Positions 1-7,971 of a stretch of DNA of 64,000 nucleotides are shown piece by piece. Location: contig JAVEZY010000006.1 in NCBI GenBank assembly GCA_034002745.1, positions 1 to 64,000 of the forward strand. Reading direction: 5' to 3'. This stretch comes from JAITWN01 sp034002745 (lineage in GTDB: Bacteria > Pseudomonadota > Gammaproteobacteria > SZUA-140). Position numbers and translations under genes: made by a program. The notes below the pieces were generated by a model, which did not search any database, had not been told where the DNA came from, and saw only the letters and a program-made list of their open reading frames with translations. Each line of letters begins with the position of its first letter. Position 1 is the first letter of the stretch.

Positions 1-416
1 TCGAGCACCTTCAGGCCGTTGAACGTGGTCTGGGTGGCGATACGGTCGATTTCCGCCAGACGCTGCTGCACTTCGAGATCGAGCGCGGCGCGGTCGGAAG
101 CGGAGTTGGTGGAGTTGGCGGACTGCACGGCCAGCTCACGGATACGCTGCAGGTTGTTGGTCAGCTCACCCAGCGCGCCTTCTGCGGTCTGCGCCAGCGA
201 CACACCGTCGTTGGCGTTGCGCACCGCCTGGTTGATACCACGGATCTGCGTGGTCATGCGCTCGGAAATGGCGAGACCGGCGGCGTCGTCCTTCGCGCTG
301 TTGATGCGAAGACCCGAAGACAGACGCTGCAGCGACGTCGCCAGGTCGCTCTGCGTCTTGTTCAGATTGCGCTGCGCATTGAGCGAGGCAATGTTCGTAT
401 TGATTACTTGGGGCAT
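1..416 (-). CDS. fliC: Flagellin, N-terminal part (cut by window edge)
   Basis: Structural subunit of the flagellar filament, exported through the flagellar type III system. Only about the first 138 codons are present; the 3' end lies outside the window. The translation starts MPQVINTNIASLNAQRNL and continues with SSGLRINSAKDDAAGLAISE and a stretch ending RELAVQSANSTNSASDR. This is the conserved flagellin D0/D1 N-terminal helix region. The ATG at 414-416 is preceded by a GAGGAGAA Shine-Dalgarno. A sigma-28 promoter lies about 90 bp upstream. It is on the same strand as flgL and follows the hook-junction genes, as is common in gammaproteobacteria. Confidence 0.96.
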   Translation of the reverse strand, partial: MPQVINTNIASLNAQRNLNKTQSDLATSLQRLSSGLRINSAKDDAAGLAISERMTTQIRGINQAVRNANDGVSLAQTAEGALGELTNNLQRIRELAVQSANSTNSASDRAALDLEVQQRLAEIDRIATQTTFNGLKVL

Positions 417-507
417 CTTCTTCTCCTCGGTTCCGGCAGCTGGTCTGCGCCAGGAATTTGATCGTCAGCGGACATGCGTCGCACGCATTCACCGCTCCCA
501 CCGAACC

Positions 508-534
508 ATATCGGCGCACCGGAATGTGACTTTA
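508..534 (-). promoter_or_regulatory. Sigma-28 (FliA) promoter of flagellin gene
   Basis: On the minus strand the sequence reads TAAA, 15 bp, then GCCGATAT. This matches the FliA consensus TAAA-N15-GCCGATAA at all but one position. The expected transcript start is near 498, giving a leader of about 80 nt before the flagellin ATG. It makes flagellin a late (class III/IV) gene, inhibited by FlgM, which is encoded at 12144-12470. Confidence 0.9.
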
Positions 535-568
535 GGCTCACTTACGTAGTCGGCGGTGCGAATCGGGC

Positions 569-685
569 GGGGTCTGACCCCATTTCCCCAACCAACTGAA
601 TTCAAAGGCGAGTTTTTTTGCTTTGGGGTCTGACCCCGATTACTGCAGGTGGTTGAACAGGCTGACTATGATGGGGTCTGACCCC
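569..685. repeat. Three copies of GGGGTCTGACCCC palindrome
   Basis: The 13-bp near-palindrome GGGGTCTGACCCC occurs at 569-581, 625-637 and 673-685, between flagellin and flgL. Read on the minus strand (sense for flgL) each is GGGGTCAGACCCC, and the 673-685 copy starts one base after the flgL stop codon. The same element recurs at 13506-13532 and 30514-30635. It resembles REP-type dispersed intergenic palindromes; no transposase for it is in the window. Confidence 0.85.
639..665 (-). pseudogene. Duplicate of the last codons of flgL
   Basis: On the minus strand this 27-bp stretch matches the true flgL end (686-712) at 23 of 27 positions, including the TAA stop. It would encode SLFNHLQ-stop where flgL encodes SLFNYLR-stop. 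Like the real end, it is followed at once by GGGGTCAGACCCC. The substitutions (Y to H, R to Q) look like protein-level divergence, so it is probably a fragment of a homologous flgL allele and not a simple tandem slip. Confidence 0.7.
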
Positions 686-686
686 A

Positions 687-2228
687 TTAGCGCAGGTAGT
701 TGAAGAGGCTGAGGCCCTGGATCTGGCTGAAGGAGCTGTAGGCGGCTTGCAGGGCCATCATCTGGCGGCTGAAGTCGCTGATTGCGGAGGCGTAGTCCAG
801 GTCCTCGAGGCCGGAGCGCGCGGTGTCCAGTCGCAGCAGGGTGTCTTCGTTGACCTGCTCCTGGGTGTCCAGGGCATTGAGCCTGCCGCCGACTCCGGCG
901 CGCGCCATGCTGACCTTCTCCATGGCCTGGTCGATGCCGGTAAGGAAGGCGTTCACCGCGTTCCCTAGCGTCGCGCCGCTGGCGCCGGACTCCAGCACAC
1001 CGATGAAATCGCCGATGGTAGCGAATACGTTCTGCCGGCCGGCGGGCTCGATGTGGAACACATCGCCATGGCGGGGCTCGCCGGTGATACGTGTCTGCAC
1101 ACCGGCGAAGGCGATCTGTTCCCCGTCCGCGAAGACGCCGCTCGCCACCGGCACGCCCAGCGCATCCTCGACCAGATAGCGGTCCGCGGCGCCGGCCGGG
1201 TAAACGATGGAAGCCGAGGGCTCATCTCCCGTAAGCGCCGAGCCGAAGTACCCCGTCACCGTATCCGCCGCCCCGTCGCTCACCGCGCCGAGCGTCTCCG
1301 TCACTTCGATATCGCCGACGGCAGGATCGTCTGCCATCAGCATCAGCTCGCCAGCGTCGACGACGGCGCGCACGCCGGTCACACCGGCGTGCAGGTTGAT
1401 CTCGGTCGCCAGGTCCTCGAGCGTCGCCACCGGCGCGCCGGATGCGGCGACCTGATAGACCGGTGTCCCATTGATGGTGAGCGTATACAGCGGATCATCG
1501 TTGGCGCCGGCATCATTGAACGCCAGCGAAGGGCCGGCAGTCGTGGTGACCGGAAAGCCGATGCGATAGGCGCCGCCATTGTAGCCGCCGGTGACGCTGC
1601 CCGGATCGATCACGCCGGAGCCCGCGTTGTCGGGTCCAGCCAGCGCGGCGAAGCGGCCGTTGCCGCGCGCAATGTCCATGAACAGGCCGGCGCCCGGATC
1701 GTTGACCGCCACCAGACGGTTGGCGCCGATCTGCACGAAGCGCTGACCCTCATCACCGTAGTAGGCTGTTGTGCCCCCGGGGCCGACAGCGAAGGGCCGC
1801 GTCAGCCCCTGGTAGCCGGCGAACAGGTACTCGCCGGTCGGACTGATGGCGTTGGCGAGCCCTTCGAGATCGGAAATGCGCTGAGCCATCTCGACCGCGA
1901 CCGCGCGCCGGTCCGATTCGCTGAGCGCGGCATTGGCGGCCCCCAGGGCGAGCTCGCGCACCCGGTCGAGCACCAGCCTGACCGAGCCCAGCGTCGCCTC
2001 CTCCTGCTGCAGCTGGGTACGCGCGGCGGAAATGTTCTCCTGATACTGGCGCGTGACCTGCATCGACTCCTTGAGCCCCACCAGGTTCGCCGCGCCCGCC
2101 GGGTCGTCGGCAGGCGAGGAAATGCGCTTGCCGGTCGAGATCTGCTGCTGCGTGCGCTGCAGCTGCAATTGCTGCTCGAGCACCGCGCCCAGCGCACTGC
2201 GATAGATCTGTCCGGTGGAAATACGCAC
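687..2228 (-). CDS. flgL: Flagellar hook-filament junction protein FlgL
   Basis: Second hook-filament junction protein (HAP3), placed between FlgK and the filament. It is 513 residues, clearly longer than the roughly 300-440 usual in enterobacteria and pseudomonads; the extra length is in the variable central part. The N terminus (RISTGQIYRSALGAVLEQQ, then STGKRISSPADDPAGA) and the C terminus (DYASAISDFSRQMMALQAAY) are flagellin-like coiled-coil ends. I place the start at GTG 2228-2226 because GGAGGTAAG sits just upstream and the protein then begins like other FlgL proteins; the frame stays open further upstream inside flgK. Last gene of the flgB operon, 2 bp after flgK. Confidence 0.95.
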   Translation of the reverse strand: MRISTGQIYRSALGAVLEQQLQLQRTQQQISTGKRISSPADDPAGAANLVGLKESMQVTRQYQENISAARTQLQQEEATLGSVRLVLDRVRELALGAANAALSESDRRAVAVEMAQRISDLEGLANAISPTGEYLFAGYQGLTRPFAVGPGGTTAYYGDEGQRFVQIGANRLVAVNDPGAGLFMDIARGNGRFAALAGPDNAGSGVIDPGSVTGGYNGGAYRIGFPVTTTAGPSLAFNDAGANDDPLYTLTINGTPVYQVAASGAPVATLEDLATEINLHAGVTGVRAVVDAGELMLMADDPAVGDIEVTETLGAVSDGAADTVTGYFGSALTGDEPSASIVYPAGAADRYLVEDALGVPVASGVFADGEQIAFAGVQTRITGEPRHGDVFHIEPAGRQNVFATIGDFIGVLESGASGATLGNAVNAFLTGIDQAMEKVSMARAGVGGRLNALDTQEQVNEDTLLRLDTARSGLEDLDYASAISDFSRQMMALQAAYSSFSQIQGLSLFNYLR

Positions 2229-2230
2229 CC

Positions 2231-4162
2231 TTACCTCCGCACCACGTCGATCAGGGTCTGGAAGATGCTGTTGGCGGTCGAGATCAGCTGCGCCGCGGCC
2301 TGGTATGCAAGCTGATAACGCATGATATCGGCAGCCTCCTCGTCGAGGTTGACGCCGGATACCGCATCGCGCGTATCGACCGCGCGCTCGAGCAGGCCGG
2401 TCTGCACCGCAACGCCGACTTCGGCCTGCAGGCTCTTGCCGCCGACATCGCCGACCAGGTTGCCGTACAGCGACTGGAATGATGCCCCGCCGCCGTTCAT
2501 GACCAATGCGGACTGCAGCCCGGCAAGCGCCAGGGCGTTGCGATTGTCGCTCACCCCGCCGCTGTTCGGTTCGACGAAGAACTCGTCCCCGGGCAGAGGC
2601 TCGCCGTCGATGACGAAGCTCAGCCCGCCGAACTCGATGGTATCGCCGGCGACATAGGCGCCGGTCGCCACTTCGGTGTCCGTCGCATCGCGCAGCGACC
2701 AGGCATCGGTGACGCCGTCCGAGTCGGCATCTACCGCCAGCAGGCGGTACGCCTCCCCGCTCCACGCCGCGGGATCGCTCACGGTCGCCTGCCCGACGGT
2801 GCCGGTGCCCGCATTGTCCAGGGCGACGCGCGAGCGCAGCGGACCGGCCGCGGCGATGCGGTCGGGATCGGTGATCGCCACCGCGAAATTGCGCGCCGCG
2901 TTGGCCACCGGGCTGATGACGAAGGCGTCGCCATCGGCCATGGCGCCGGCGTCCAGCGCGATGGTCATGCCGTCGACCGTGACCGGCGCCCCCGGAAAGC
3001 CCGGCAGCGGCAGCACGGCGCCATCGGCCTGGCGGGTCAGGGTGTAGCTGCCGCCCTGTCGCGCCAGCAGGTAGTCGCTCGCCGTCAGCGCGGCCACATC
3101 GGACGCCGTGACCACCACCGCCGCATCGCCGAGGTTGCGGGAATGTGCCCTCACTTCGGTGGTGGGCGGCGGCCCGGCCGTGGCCGGCGCGCGGAAGAAA
3201 TCACCACCCGGCTGGCCGTTCATGTCCATGCCCTCAGCGTGTACCGCATTGAAGGCGGCGGCGACACCGAAGGCCATCAGGTTGATGGTGTCACGCGCCG
3301 GCTCCAGGATCTGGCTGCGGAACGCGAGGACGCCGCCGATGCTGCCGCCGCTGAGCTGGCTGCTGATCACCACCGGCGCGCTGCCCGCCATGTAGGCGAC
3401 TTCCATGCGCGAGGAATCCGTCGGATTCGGCACGGTGGCAAGACTTCGCGCATCGCCGCCAATCACCACCGCCTGGCCGCTGCCGATGAACACGTTCACC
3501 ATGCCGTTGCTGTCGGCGGCCGTGGTCACGTTGACGCGCTCGGAGAGCTGGCGGATCAATTCATCGCGCTGGTCGTACAGGTCATTCGGCGGATGCTTGC
3601 CGGCGGAGCCGCTGGCGATGCGGCGGTTGATGTCGGCGATCGATGAGGTCAGATTGTTGACCTCCCCCACCACGCTGCCCAGCATCGCGTTGGTGTTGTT
3701 CGTCACCGCTTCAAGCTGGCTGTCGACGCCCCGGAACTGCGCGGCGAGCGTCTGTGCCTCGCCGATCATGAGTTGCCGCGTGACCCGCGATGCGGGATCG
3801 TTGGCGACGCCCTGCACCGAATCGAAGAACGATTGCAGCGCCGCGGGCAAACCGCTGTCGCCGGTGCCGAGCAGATCGTTGACCTGGGCGGCGAGCGTAT
3901 TGAACTGTTGCGACTGACCGAGCGCAGCGGTCGAGCTCCACACCTGGCGGGTCGCGAACTGATCGTACATGCGGCTGATGGTGGTGACGGTGACTCCGGA
4001 GCCGAGAAAGCCGTAACCCTGGAACTGCGGCTGCTGCGTCACCAGCTCGGCGCGCTGCCGGCTGTAGCCCTCGGTGTTGGCGTTGGCGATGTTGTGTGAG
4101 GCCACCGACAATTGTCGCTGCGCCGCCAGCAGCCCGGTTACACCTGTTTCCAGCACGCTCAT
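2231..4162 (-). CDS. flgK: Flagellar hook-associated protein FlgK
   Basis: First hook-filament junction protein (HAP1), 643 residues, exported by the flagellar type III apparatus. It begins MSVLETGVTGLLAAQRQLSV and then SHNIANANTEGYSRQ, the rod/hook/HAP signature. The C terminus (NLDEEAADIMRYQLAYQAAAQLISTAN, given here in part) is the conserved helix that packs in D0. Between flgJ (3 bp upstream) and flgL (2 bp downstream), so probably translated from the same messenger. Confidence 0.97.
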   Translation of the reverse strand: MSVLETGVTGLLAAQRQLSVASHNIANANTEGYSRQRAELVTQQPQFQGYGFLGSGVTVTTISRMYDQFATRQVWSSTAALGQSQQFNTLAAQVNDLLGTGDSGLPAALQSFFDSVQGVANDPASRVTRQLMIGEAQTLAAQFRGVDSQLEAVTNNTNAMLGSVVGEVNNLTSSIADINRRIASGSAGKHPPNDLYDQRDELIRQLSERVNVTTAADSNGMVNVFIGSGQAVVIGGDARSLATVPNPTDSSRMEVAYMAGSAPVVISSQLSGGSIGGVLAFRSQILEPARDTINLMAFGVAAAFNAVHAEGMDMNGQPGGDFFRAPATAGPPPTTEVRAHSRNLGDAAVVVTASDVAALTASDYLLARQGGSYTLTRQADGAVLPLPGFPGAPVTVDGMTIALDAGAMADGDAFVISPVANAARNFAVAITDPDRIAAAGPLRSRVALDNAGTGTVGQATVSDPAAWSGEAYRLLAVDADSDGVTDAWSLRDATDTEVATGAYVAGDTIEFGGLSFVIDGEPLPGDEFFVEPNSGGVSDNRNALALAGLQSALVMNGGGASFQSLYGNLVGDVGGKSLQAEVGVAVQTGLLERAVDTRDAVSGVNLDEEAADIMRYQLAYQAAAQLISTANSIFQTLIDVVRR

Positions 4163-4165
4163 CGA

Positions 4166-4522
4166 TCAGTCCTCTTTCTCGATACGCGCGGCTTCCTCAT
4201 AAGCCCTGCTGGCCGCGGCTCCCTCGATGCGATCACCGCCAAGCTGGCGCACCAGCACCTCGGCCAGACCGATGCCGCCTCCCGCCGCCATGTTGCCGGC
4301 GATCTGCTGATCGAACATGCCCTGGTACATGCGCGTCTGGTCGTTATCGAACAGGCCCTCGCCGAATCCGGTCTCGCGCATGTTCTTCAGCATGCTGTGG
4401 ATGAACAGCGCCTCGAACTGCCTCGCCGCCTCTCTCAGCGCATCGGGAGATTCTTCCCGCGCCGCCTGCCGCAGCCGGTCGAGCCCCTGAGGATCGAAAG
4501 CCGCGCCGCTGACTTCGCTCAT
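4166..4522 (-). CDS. flgJ: FlgJ, rod-binding domain only
   Basis: Rod cap/scaffold protein for flagellar rod assembly. Only 118 residues. Residues about 20-100 (DALREAARQFEALFIHSML, then TRMYQGMFDQQIAGNMA) match the N-terminal rod-binding domain of FlgJ. The C-terminal peptidoglycan-hydrolase domain of about 150-200 residues, found in enterobacterial FlgJ, is absent, and the stop is followed after 3 bp by flgK, so there is no room for a lost domain. A separate muramidase or transglycosylase must open the cell wall for the rod. Confidence 0.92.
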   Translation of the reverse strand: MSEVSGAAFDPQGLDRLRQAAREESPDALREAARQFEALFIHSMLKNMRETGFGEGLFDNDQTRMYQGMFDQQIAGNMAAGGGIGLAEVLVRQLGGDRIEGAAASRAYEEAARIEKED

Positions 4523-4533
4523 TGCCTGCGTCC

Positions 4534-5652
4534 TCAGATGACGATCAGTTCGGCGCGCAGGGCACCGGCTTCGCGCAGCGCCTCGAGGATCGCCACCAGA
4601 TCGCCGGGAGCCGCGCCCACTTCATTGACAGCGCGCACGATTTCGTCGAGCGAGATACCCGGATCGAAGACGAACATTCGATTCGCGTCCTGCGCCACGC
4701 TGACTTCCGATTCGGCGACGACTGCGGTGACGCCGCGGGACAACGGCTCGGGCTGACTGACGCCGGTGCGCTCGGTGATGGTCACGGTCAGGCTGCCGTG
4801 CGATACCGCGGCCGGGGCGACCCGTACCTGATTGCCGATCACTACCGTCCCGGTGCGCGAATTGACGATCACCCGCGCCGAAGCCGCGCCCGGCTCCAGC
4901 GTCAGATTCTCCAGCTCGGCGACGAAGGCCACACGCTGCGCCGCCGAGCGTGGCGCGTAGACCCGTACCGAAGATCCATCGACCGGCGCCGCGGTGCCCT
5001 GCCCCATGGTGGCGTTGATGGCGTCGGCAACGCGCTTGGCGGTGGTGAAGTCCTGGCGATGCAGATTCAGCACCACCGCATCGGCGTCGCCGAAGGTGGT
5101 CGGCGCTTCGCGCTCGACCGTCGCGCCGCTCGGAATCCTGCCCACGCTCGGCACGTTCACGCTGACGCGAGATCCGTCCTTGCCCTCCACGCCAAAGCCG
5201 CCGACGACCAGATTCCCCTGGGCGATCGCATAGATCGCTCCGTTCGCGCCCTTCATCGGCGTCATCAGCAGGCTACCGCCACGCAGGCTCTTGGCATTGC
5301 CGAGCGAGGACACGGTGACATCGATCGCCTGTCCCGGCTTGGCGAAGGGCGGCAGGGAGGCATGCACCGTCACCGCCGCCACGTTCTTGAGCTGCGGATT
5401 GACGTTCGGCGGCAGCGTGATGCCGTATTGCGCAAGCAGATTGCGCATGCTCTGCACCGTGAACGGCGTCTGACTGGTCTGGTCACCCGTCCCGTCCAGT
5501 CCCACCACCAGCCCGTAACCGACCAGCTGGTTGCTGCGCACCCCGGCGATACTGGCCAGATCCTTGATTCGCTCGGCGGCGGCGGCGCCGGAGAAAAGCG
5601 CAAGGAGAAAAGACAAAAGGACCACCGGCGATTTGCGACTGTTCACTTTCAT
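4534..5652 (-). CDS. flgI: Flagellar P-ring protein FlgI
   Basis: Periplasmic P-ring subunit that surrounds the rod in the peptidoglycan layer. 372 residues with a Sec signal peptide (MKVNSRKSPVVLLSFLLALF then GAAAA, cleavage before ERIKDLA). The mature start ERIKDLASIAGVRSNQLVGY and the motif GLDGTGDQTSQTPFT are typical of FlgI. Length is close to the E. coli protein (365). Lies 39 bp after flgH and 11 bp before flgJ. Confidence 0.97.
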   Translation of the reverse strand: MKVNSRKSPVVLLSFLLALFSGAAAAERIKDLASIAGVRSNQLVGYGLVVGLDGTGDQTSQTPFTVQSMRNLLAQYGITLPPNVNPQLKNVAAVTVHASLPPFAKPGQAIDVTVSSLGNAKSLRGGSLLMTPMKGANGAIYAIAQGNLVVGGFGVEGKDGSRVSVNVPSVGRIPSGATVEREAPTTFGDADAVVLNLHRQDFTTAKRVADAINATMGQGTAAPVDGSSVRVYAPRSAAQRVAFVAELENLTLEPGAASARVIVNSRTGTVVIGNQVRVAPAAVSHGSLTVTITERTGVSQPEPLSRGVTAVVAESEVSVAQDANRMFVFDPGISLDEIVRAVNEVGAAPGDLVAILEALREAGALRAELIVI

Positions 5653-5691
5653 CTATCCTTTTCTGATCTTTCTTTTTCGGCCTGTCACGGG

Positions 5692-6387
5692 TTAAAACGG
5701 CCACCACTTGCTGTTGAAGAATCTCGACAGCCAGCCCATTTCCGAGGCATCGGCCAGCACGCCGTTGCCGCCGTAGGAGATCTCTGCGTTCGCCACCATG
5801 GTGGAAAGCACGCTGTTGTCGGCTTGGATGTCCACCGGACGCACCACGCCGGTCAGGCGGATGTACTCGTCGCCCTTGTTGATCGAGATGAGCTTCTCGC
5901 CGCGGATGCGCAGGTAACCGTTGGGGAGTACCTCGACCACCGTGGCGGTGACATTGCCCGTCAGGCGGTTGCTCTGCTGGCTGCCGCCCTCGCCCGAGAA
6001 GCTGCGGCTGGAGCCGAGCTCGGTTTCGAGGCTGCGGCGCGAGTCGCCGAGCAGGCTGGAGCCGAAGGAGAACGGATTGCCGAACAGGGTCGGGTTGGCG
6101 ATGTTGACCGAGTTGTCCTTGCTGGTGCTGGTGCTCGCGCTCTGCGCGGCATTGGTGCTCTCCTGCAGCACCACGGTGATGACGTCGCCGACACGCCGGG
6201 CGCGCACATCCTCGAACAGCGAGCTGCCGCGTCCGGTCTGGTAAATGGCGCCCGGCGTGGTGGCAACGGGATACTCCGGCCAGGAGTATGGCTCCTGGGA
6301 GATGCGGTTGTCGTTGCGCGGCGCGCTGGCGCAGCCGCCGAGCACGACGGCGGCCAGGATCAGCACGGCGATGTCGCGAATGCTCAT
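5692..6387 (-). CDS. flgH: Flagellar L-ring lipoprotein FlgH
   Basis: Outer-membrane L-ring subunit. 231 residues with a lipoprotein signal peptide and lipobox LGGC (Cys19). The body contains GSSLFEDVRARRVGDVITVVL and LRIRGEKLISINKGDEYIRL, conserved FlgH segments, and ends with GWLSRFFNSKWWPF. Between flgG (11 bp) and flgI. Together with FlgI it forms the LP-ring bushing. Confidence 0.97.
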   Translation of the reverse strand: MSIRDIAVLILAAVVLGGCASAPRNDNRISQEPYSWPEYPVATTPGAIYQTGRGSSLFEDVRARRVGDVITVVLQESTNAAQSASTSTSKDNSVNIANPTLFGNPFSFGSSLLGDSRRSLETELGSSRSFSGEGGSQQSNRLTGNVTATVVEVLPNGYLRIRGEKLISINKGDEYIRLTGVVRPVDIQADNSVLSTMVANAEISYGGNGVLADASEMGWLSRFFNSKWWPF

Positions 6388-6398
6388 GCCGCTCTCTC

Positions 6399-7184
6399 CT
6401 ACAGATTACTGTTGACGTACTGCAGCATGCGATCGACCGCCGAGATCGCCTTGGAATTCATCTCGTAGGCCCGCTGCGCCTCGATCATGTTCACCAGCTC
6501 TTCCACCACATTGACGTTGGAGCCTTCCAGCGTGCCCTGGACGACATTGCCGAGGCCGTTCAGTCCGGGAGAGCCGGTCTGCGGGGCGCCGCTCGAGGCG
6601 GATTCGAGATACAGGTTCTGGCCGATCGGTTGCAGGCCGGCCTCGTTGATGAAATCGACCAGCTGCACATTGCCCACCTGCGTCGGCGTCGAACTGCCGG
6701 CGGTCAATACGCTCACCACCCCATCGACGCCGATGGTCACGTTGAGCGTGTTCTCGGGAATATTGATCGCCGGCTGCAGCACATAGCCGTTGGCGGTCAC
6801 GACCTGCCCCTGCCCGTCGCGCGTGAACGAGCCGTCGCGGGTGTAGGCGAGCGCTCCGTCCGGCATCAGCACCTGGAAGAAGCCGCGCCCCTCGATCGCC
6901 ATGTGCACCGGGTTGCCGGTCTCCACCGGGCTGCCCTGGGTGAACAGCTTCTCGGTCGCCACCGTGCGCACGCCGGTACCGAAATTCAGTCCGGTCGGGA
7001 TCAGGGAGTCCTGCGAAGACTGGGCGCCGACCTGGCGCACGTTCTGGTAGAGCAGATCCTCGAACACCGCGCGGTCCTTCTTGAATCCGGTGGTGTTGAC
7101 GTTGGCGAGGTTGTTCGCGATCACCGACATGCGCGTCTGCTGCGCGTCGAGTCCGGTCTTGGCGATCCACAGGGGATTGGTCAT
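6399..7184 (-). CDS. flgG: Flagellar distal rod protein FlgG
   Basis: Distal rod subunit, 261 residues, about the family length. It starts MTNPLWIAKTGLDAQQTRMS and continues VIANNLANVNTTGFKKDRA, the rod/hook N-terminal motif. The C terminus has VEELVNMIEAQRAYEMNSKA. The frame is open well upstream, but the ATG at 7184 fits the family start and follows an AGAACCAGAG purine stretch. Lies 32 bp after flgF. Confidence 0.97.
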   Translation of the reverse strand: MTNPLWIAKTGLDAQQTRMSVIANNLANVNTTGFKKDRAVFEDLLYQNVRQVGAQSSQDSLIPTGLNFGTGVRTVATEKLFTQGSPVETGNPVHMAIEGRGFFQVLMPDGALAYTRDGSFTRDGQGQVVTANGYVLQPAINIPENTLNVTIGVDGVVSVLTAGSSTPTQVGNVQLVDFINEAGLQPIGQNLYLESASSGAPQTGSPGLNGLGNVVQGTLEGSNVNVVEELVNMIEAQRAYEMNSKAISAVDRMLQYVNSNL

Positions 7185-7216
7185 CTCTGGTTCTCCGCTA
7201 TGCCGGCTGCTTCCGG

Positions 7217-7960
7217 TCAGCCGATCTGCATCATCTGCGCCGAAGCGCGGTCGTTTTCGTCGGCCGTCTGCATCATCTTCACCTGCATTTCGAACTGCCG
7301 GGACAGGGAGATCATGTTCACCATGGCATCGACCGTGTTGACGTTGCTGCCCTCGAGCACGCCGACATTGAGCCTCACCGCGGCATCCGGCAGCGCCGCC
7401 GCGCCGGTCTCGCTGCGCATCAGGCCATCCGTTCCCTTGCTCAGGCTCGCGGCATCGGGATCGACGAGGCGGATGCGATCGACCACCGCCAGCGCCTCCG
7501 GCGTCTGTCCCAGCGGCCGGATCGAGATGGTGCCGTCGCTGGCGATATCCACCTGCTCGGCGGGCGGCATCATGATGGGCGCACCGGTCTCGCCGAGCAC
7601 CGGATGCCCGGCGCCCGTGACCAGCATGCCCGCCGCCGTGATCTGCAGATCGCCGGCGCGGGTATAGCCTTCCCCGCCGTCGGGCGCCTGCACCGCGATC
7701 CATCCGGAACCGGCGACCGCCACATCGAGCGGCCGCCCGGTCTGCATCTGCGCGCCCGGCGCCAGGTTGACGCCGGCGCCATCCAGCCGGCTGTAGACGC
7801 GGGACGAATGCCCCGGACCGCTGAGCTCCTGCGCGCTGAAGGCCAGCAGATCCTCGCGAAAGCCGGTGGTGGAGGCGTTGGCCAGGTTATGGGCGTTTGC
7901 CGCCTGCGCCTGCATGGTCTGCCTGGCGCCCGACATCGCGACGTAGAGAACGCGGTCCAT
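7217..7960 (-). CDS. flgF: Flagellar proximal rod protein FlgF
   Basis: Proximal rod subunit, 247 residues. Starts MDRVLYVAMSGARQTMQAQA with AHNLANASTTGFRED, then GYTRAGDLQITAAGMLVTG in the hook-like domain and a C-terminal VDAMVNMISLSRQFEMQVKM helix. It shares architecture with FlgG but has the MDR start typical of FlgF. Lies 11 bp after flgE. Confidence 0.96.
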   Translation of the reverse strand: MDRVLYVAMSGARQTMQAQAANAHNLANASTTGFREDLLAFSAQELSGPGHSSRVYSRLDGAGVNLAPGAQMQTGRPLDVAVAGSGWIAVQAPDGGEGYTRAGDLQITAAGMLVTGAGHPVLGETGAPIMMPPAEQVDIASDGTISIRPLGQTPEALAVVDRIRLVDPDAASLSKGTDGLMRSETGAAALPDAAVRLNVGVLEGSNVNTVDAMVNMISLSRQFEMQVKMMQTADENDRASAQMMQIG

Positions 7961-7971
7961 GGCTCAGTGGA

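Noticed and set aside
569..685. Three evenly placed palindromes as a possible CRISPR array
   Set aside because: The repeats are 13 bp, the intervals (43 and 35 bp) differ and contain coding remnants, and no cas genes are present.
1053..2315. Long open frame on the plus strand opposite flgL and flgK
   Set aside because: It is a shadow of flgL in GC-rich DNA: the composition is Arg/His/Ala-rich, it has no family similarity or Shine-Dalgarno, and it lies fully antisense to a well-supported gene. The same applies to other long antisense frames, for example over flgE/flgD and over the RND pump.
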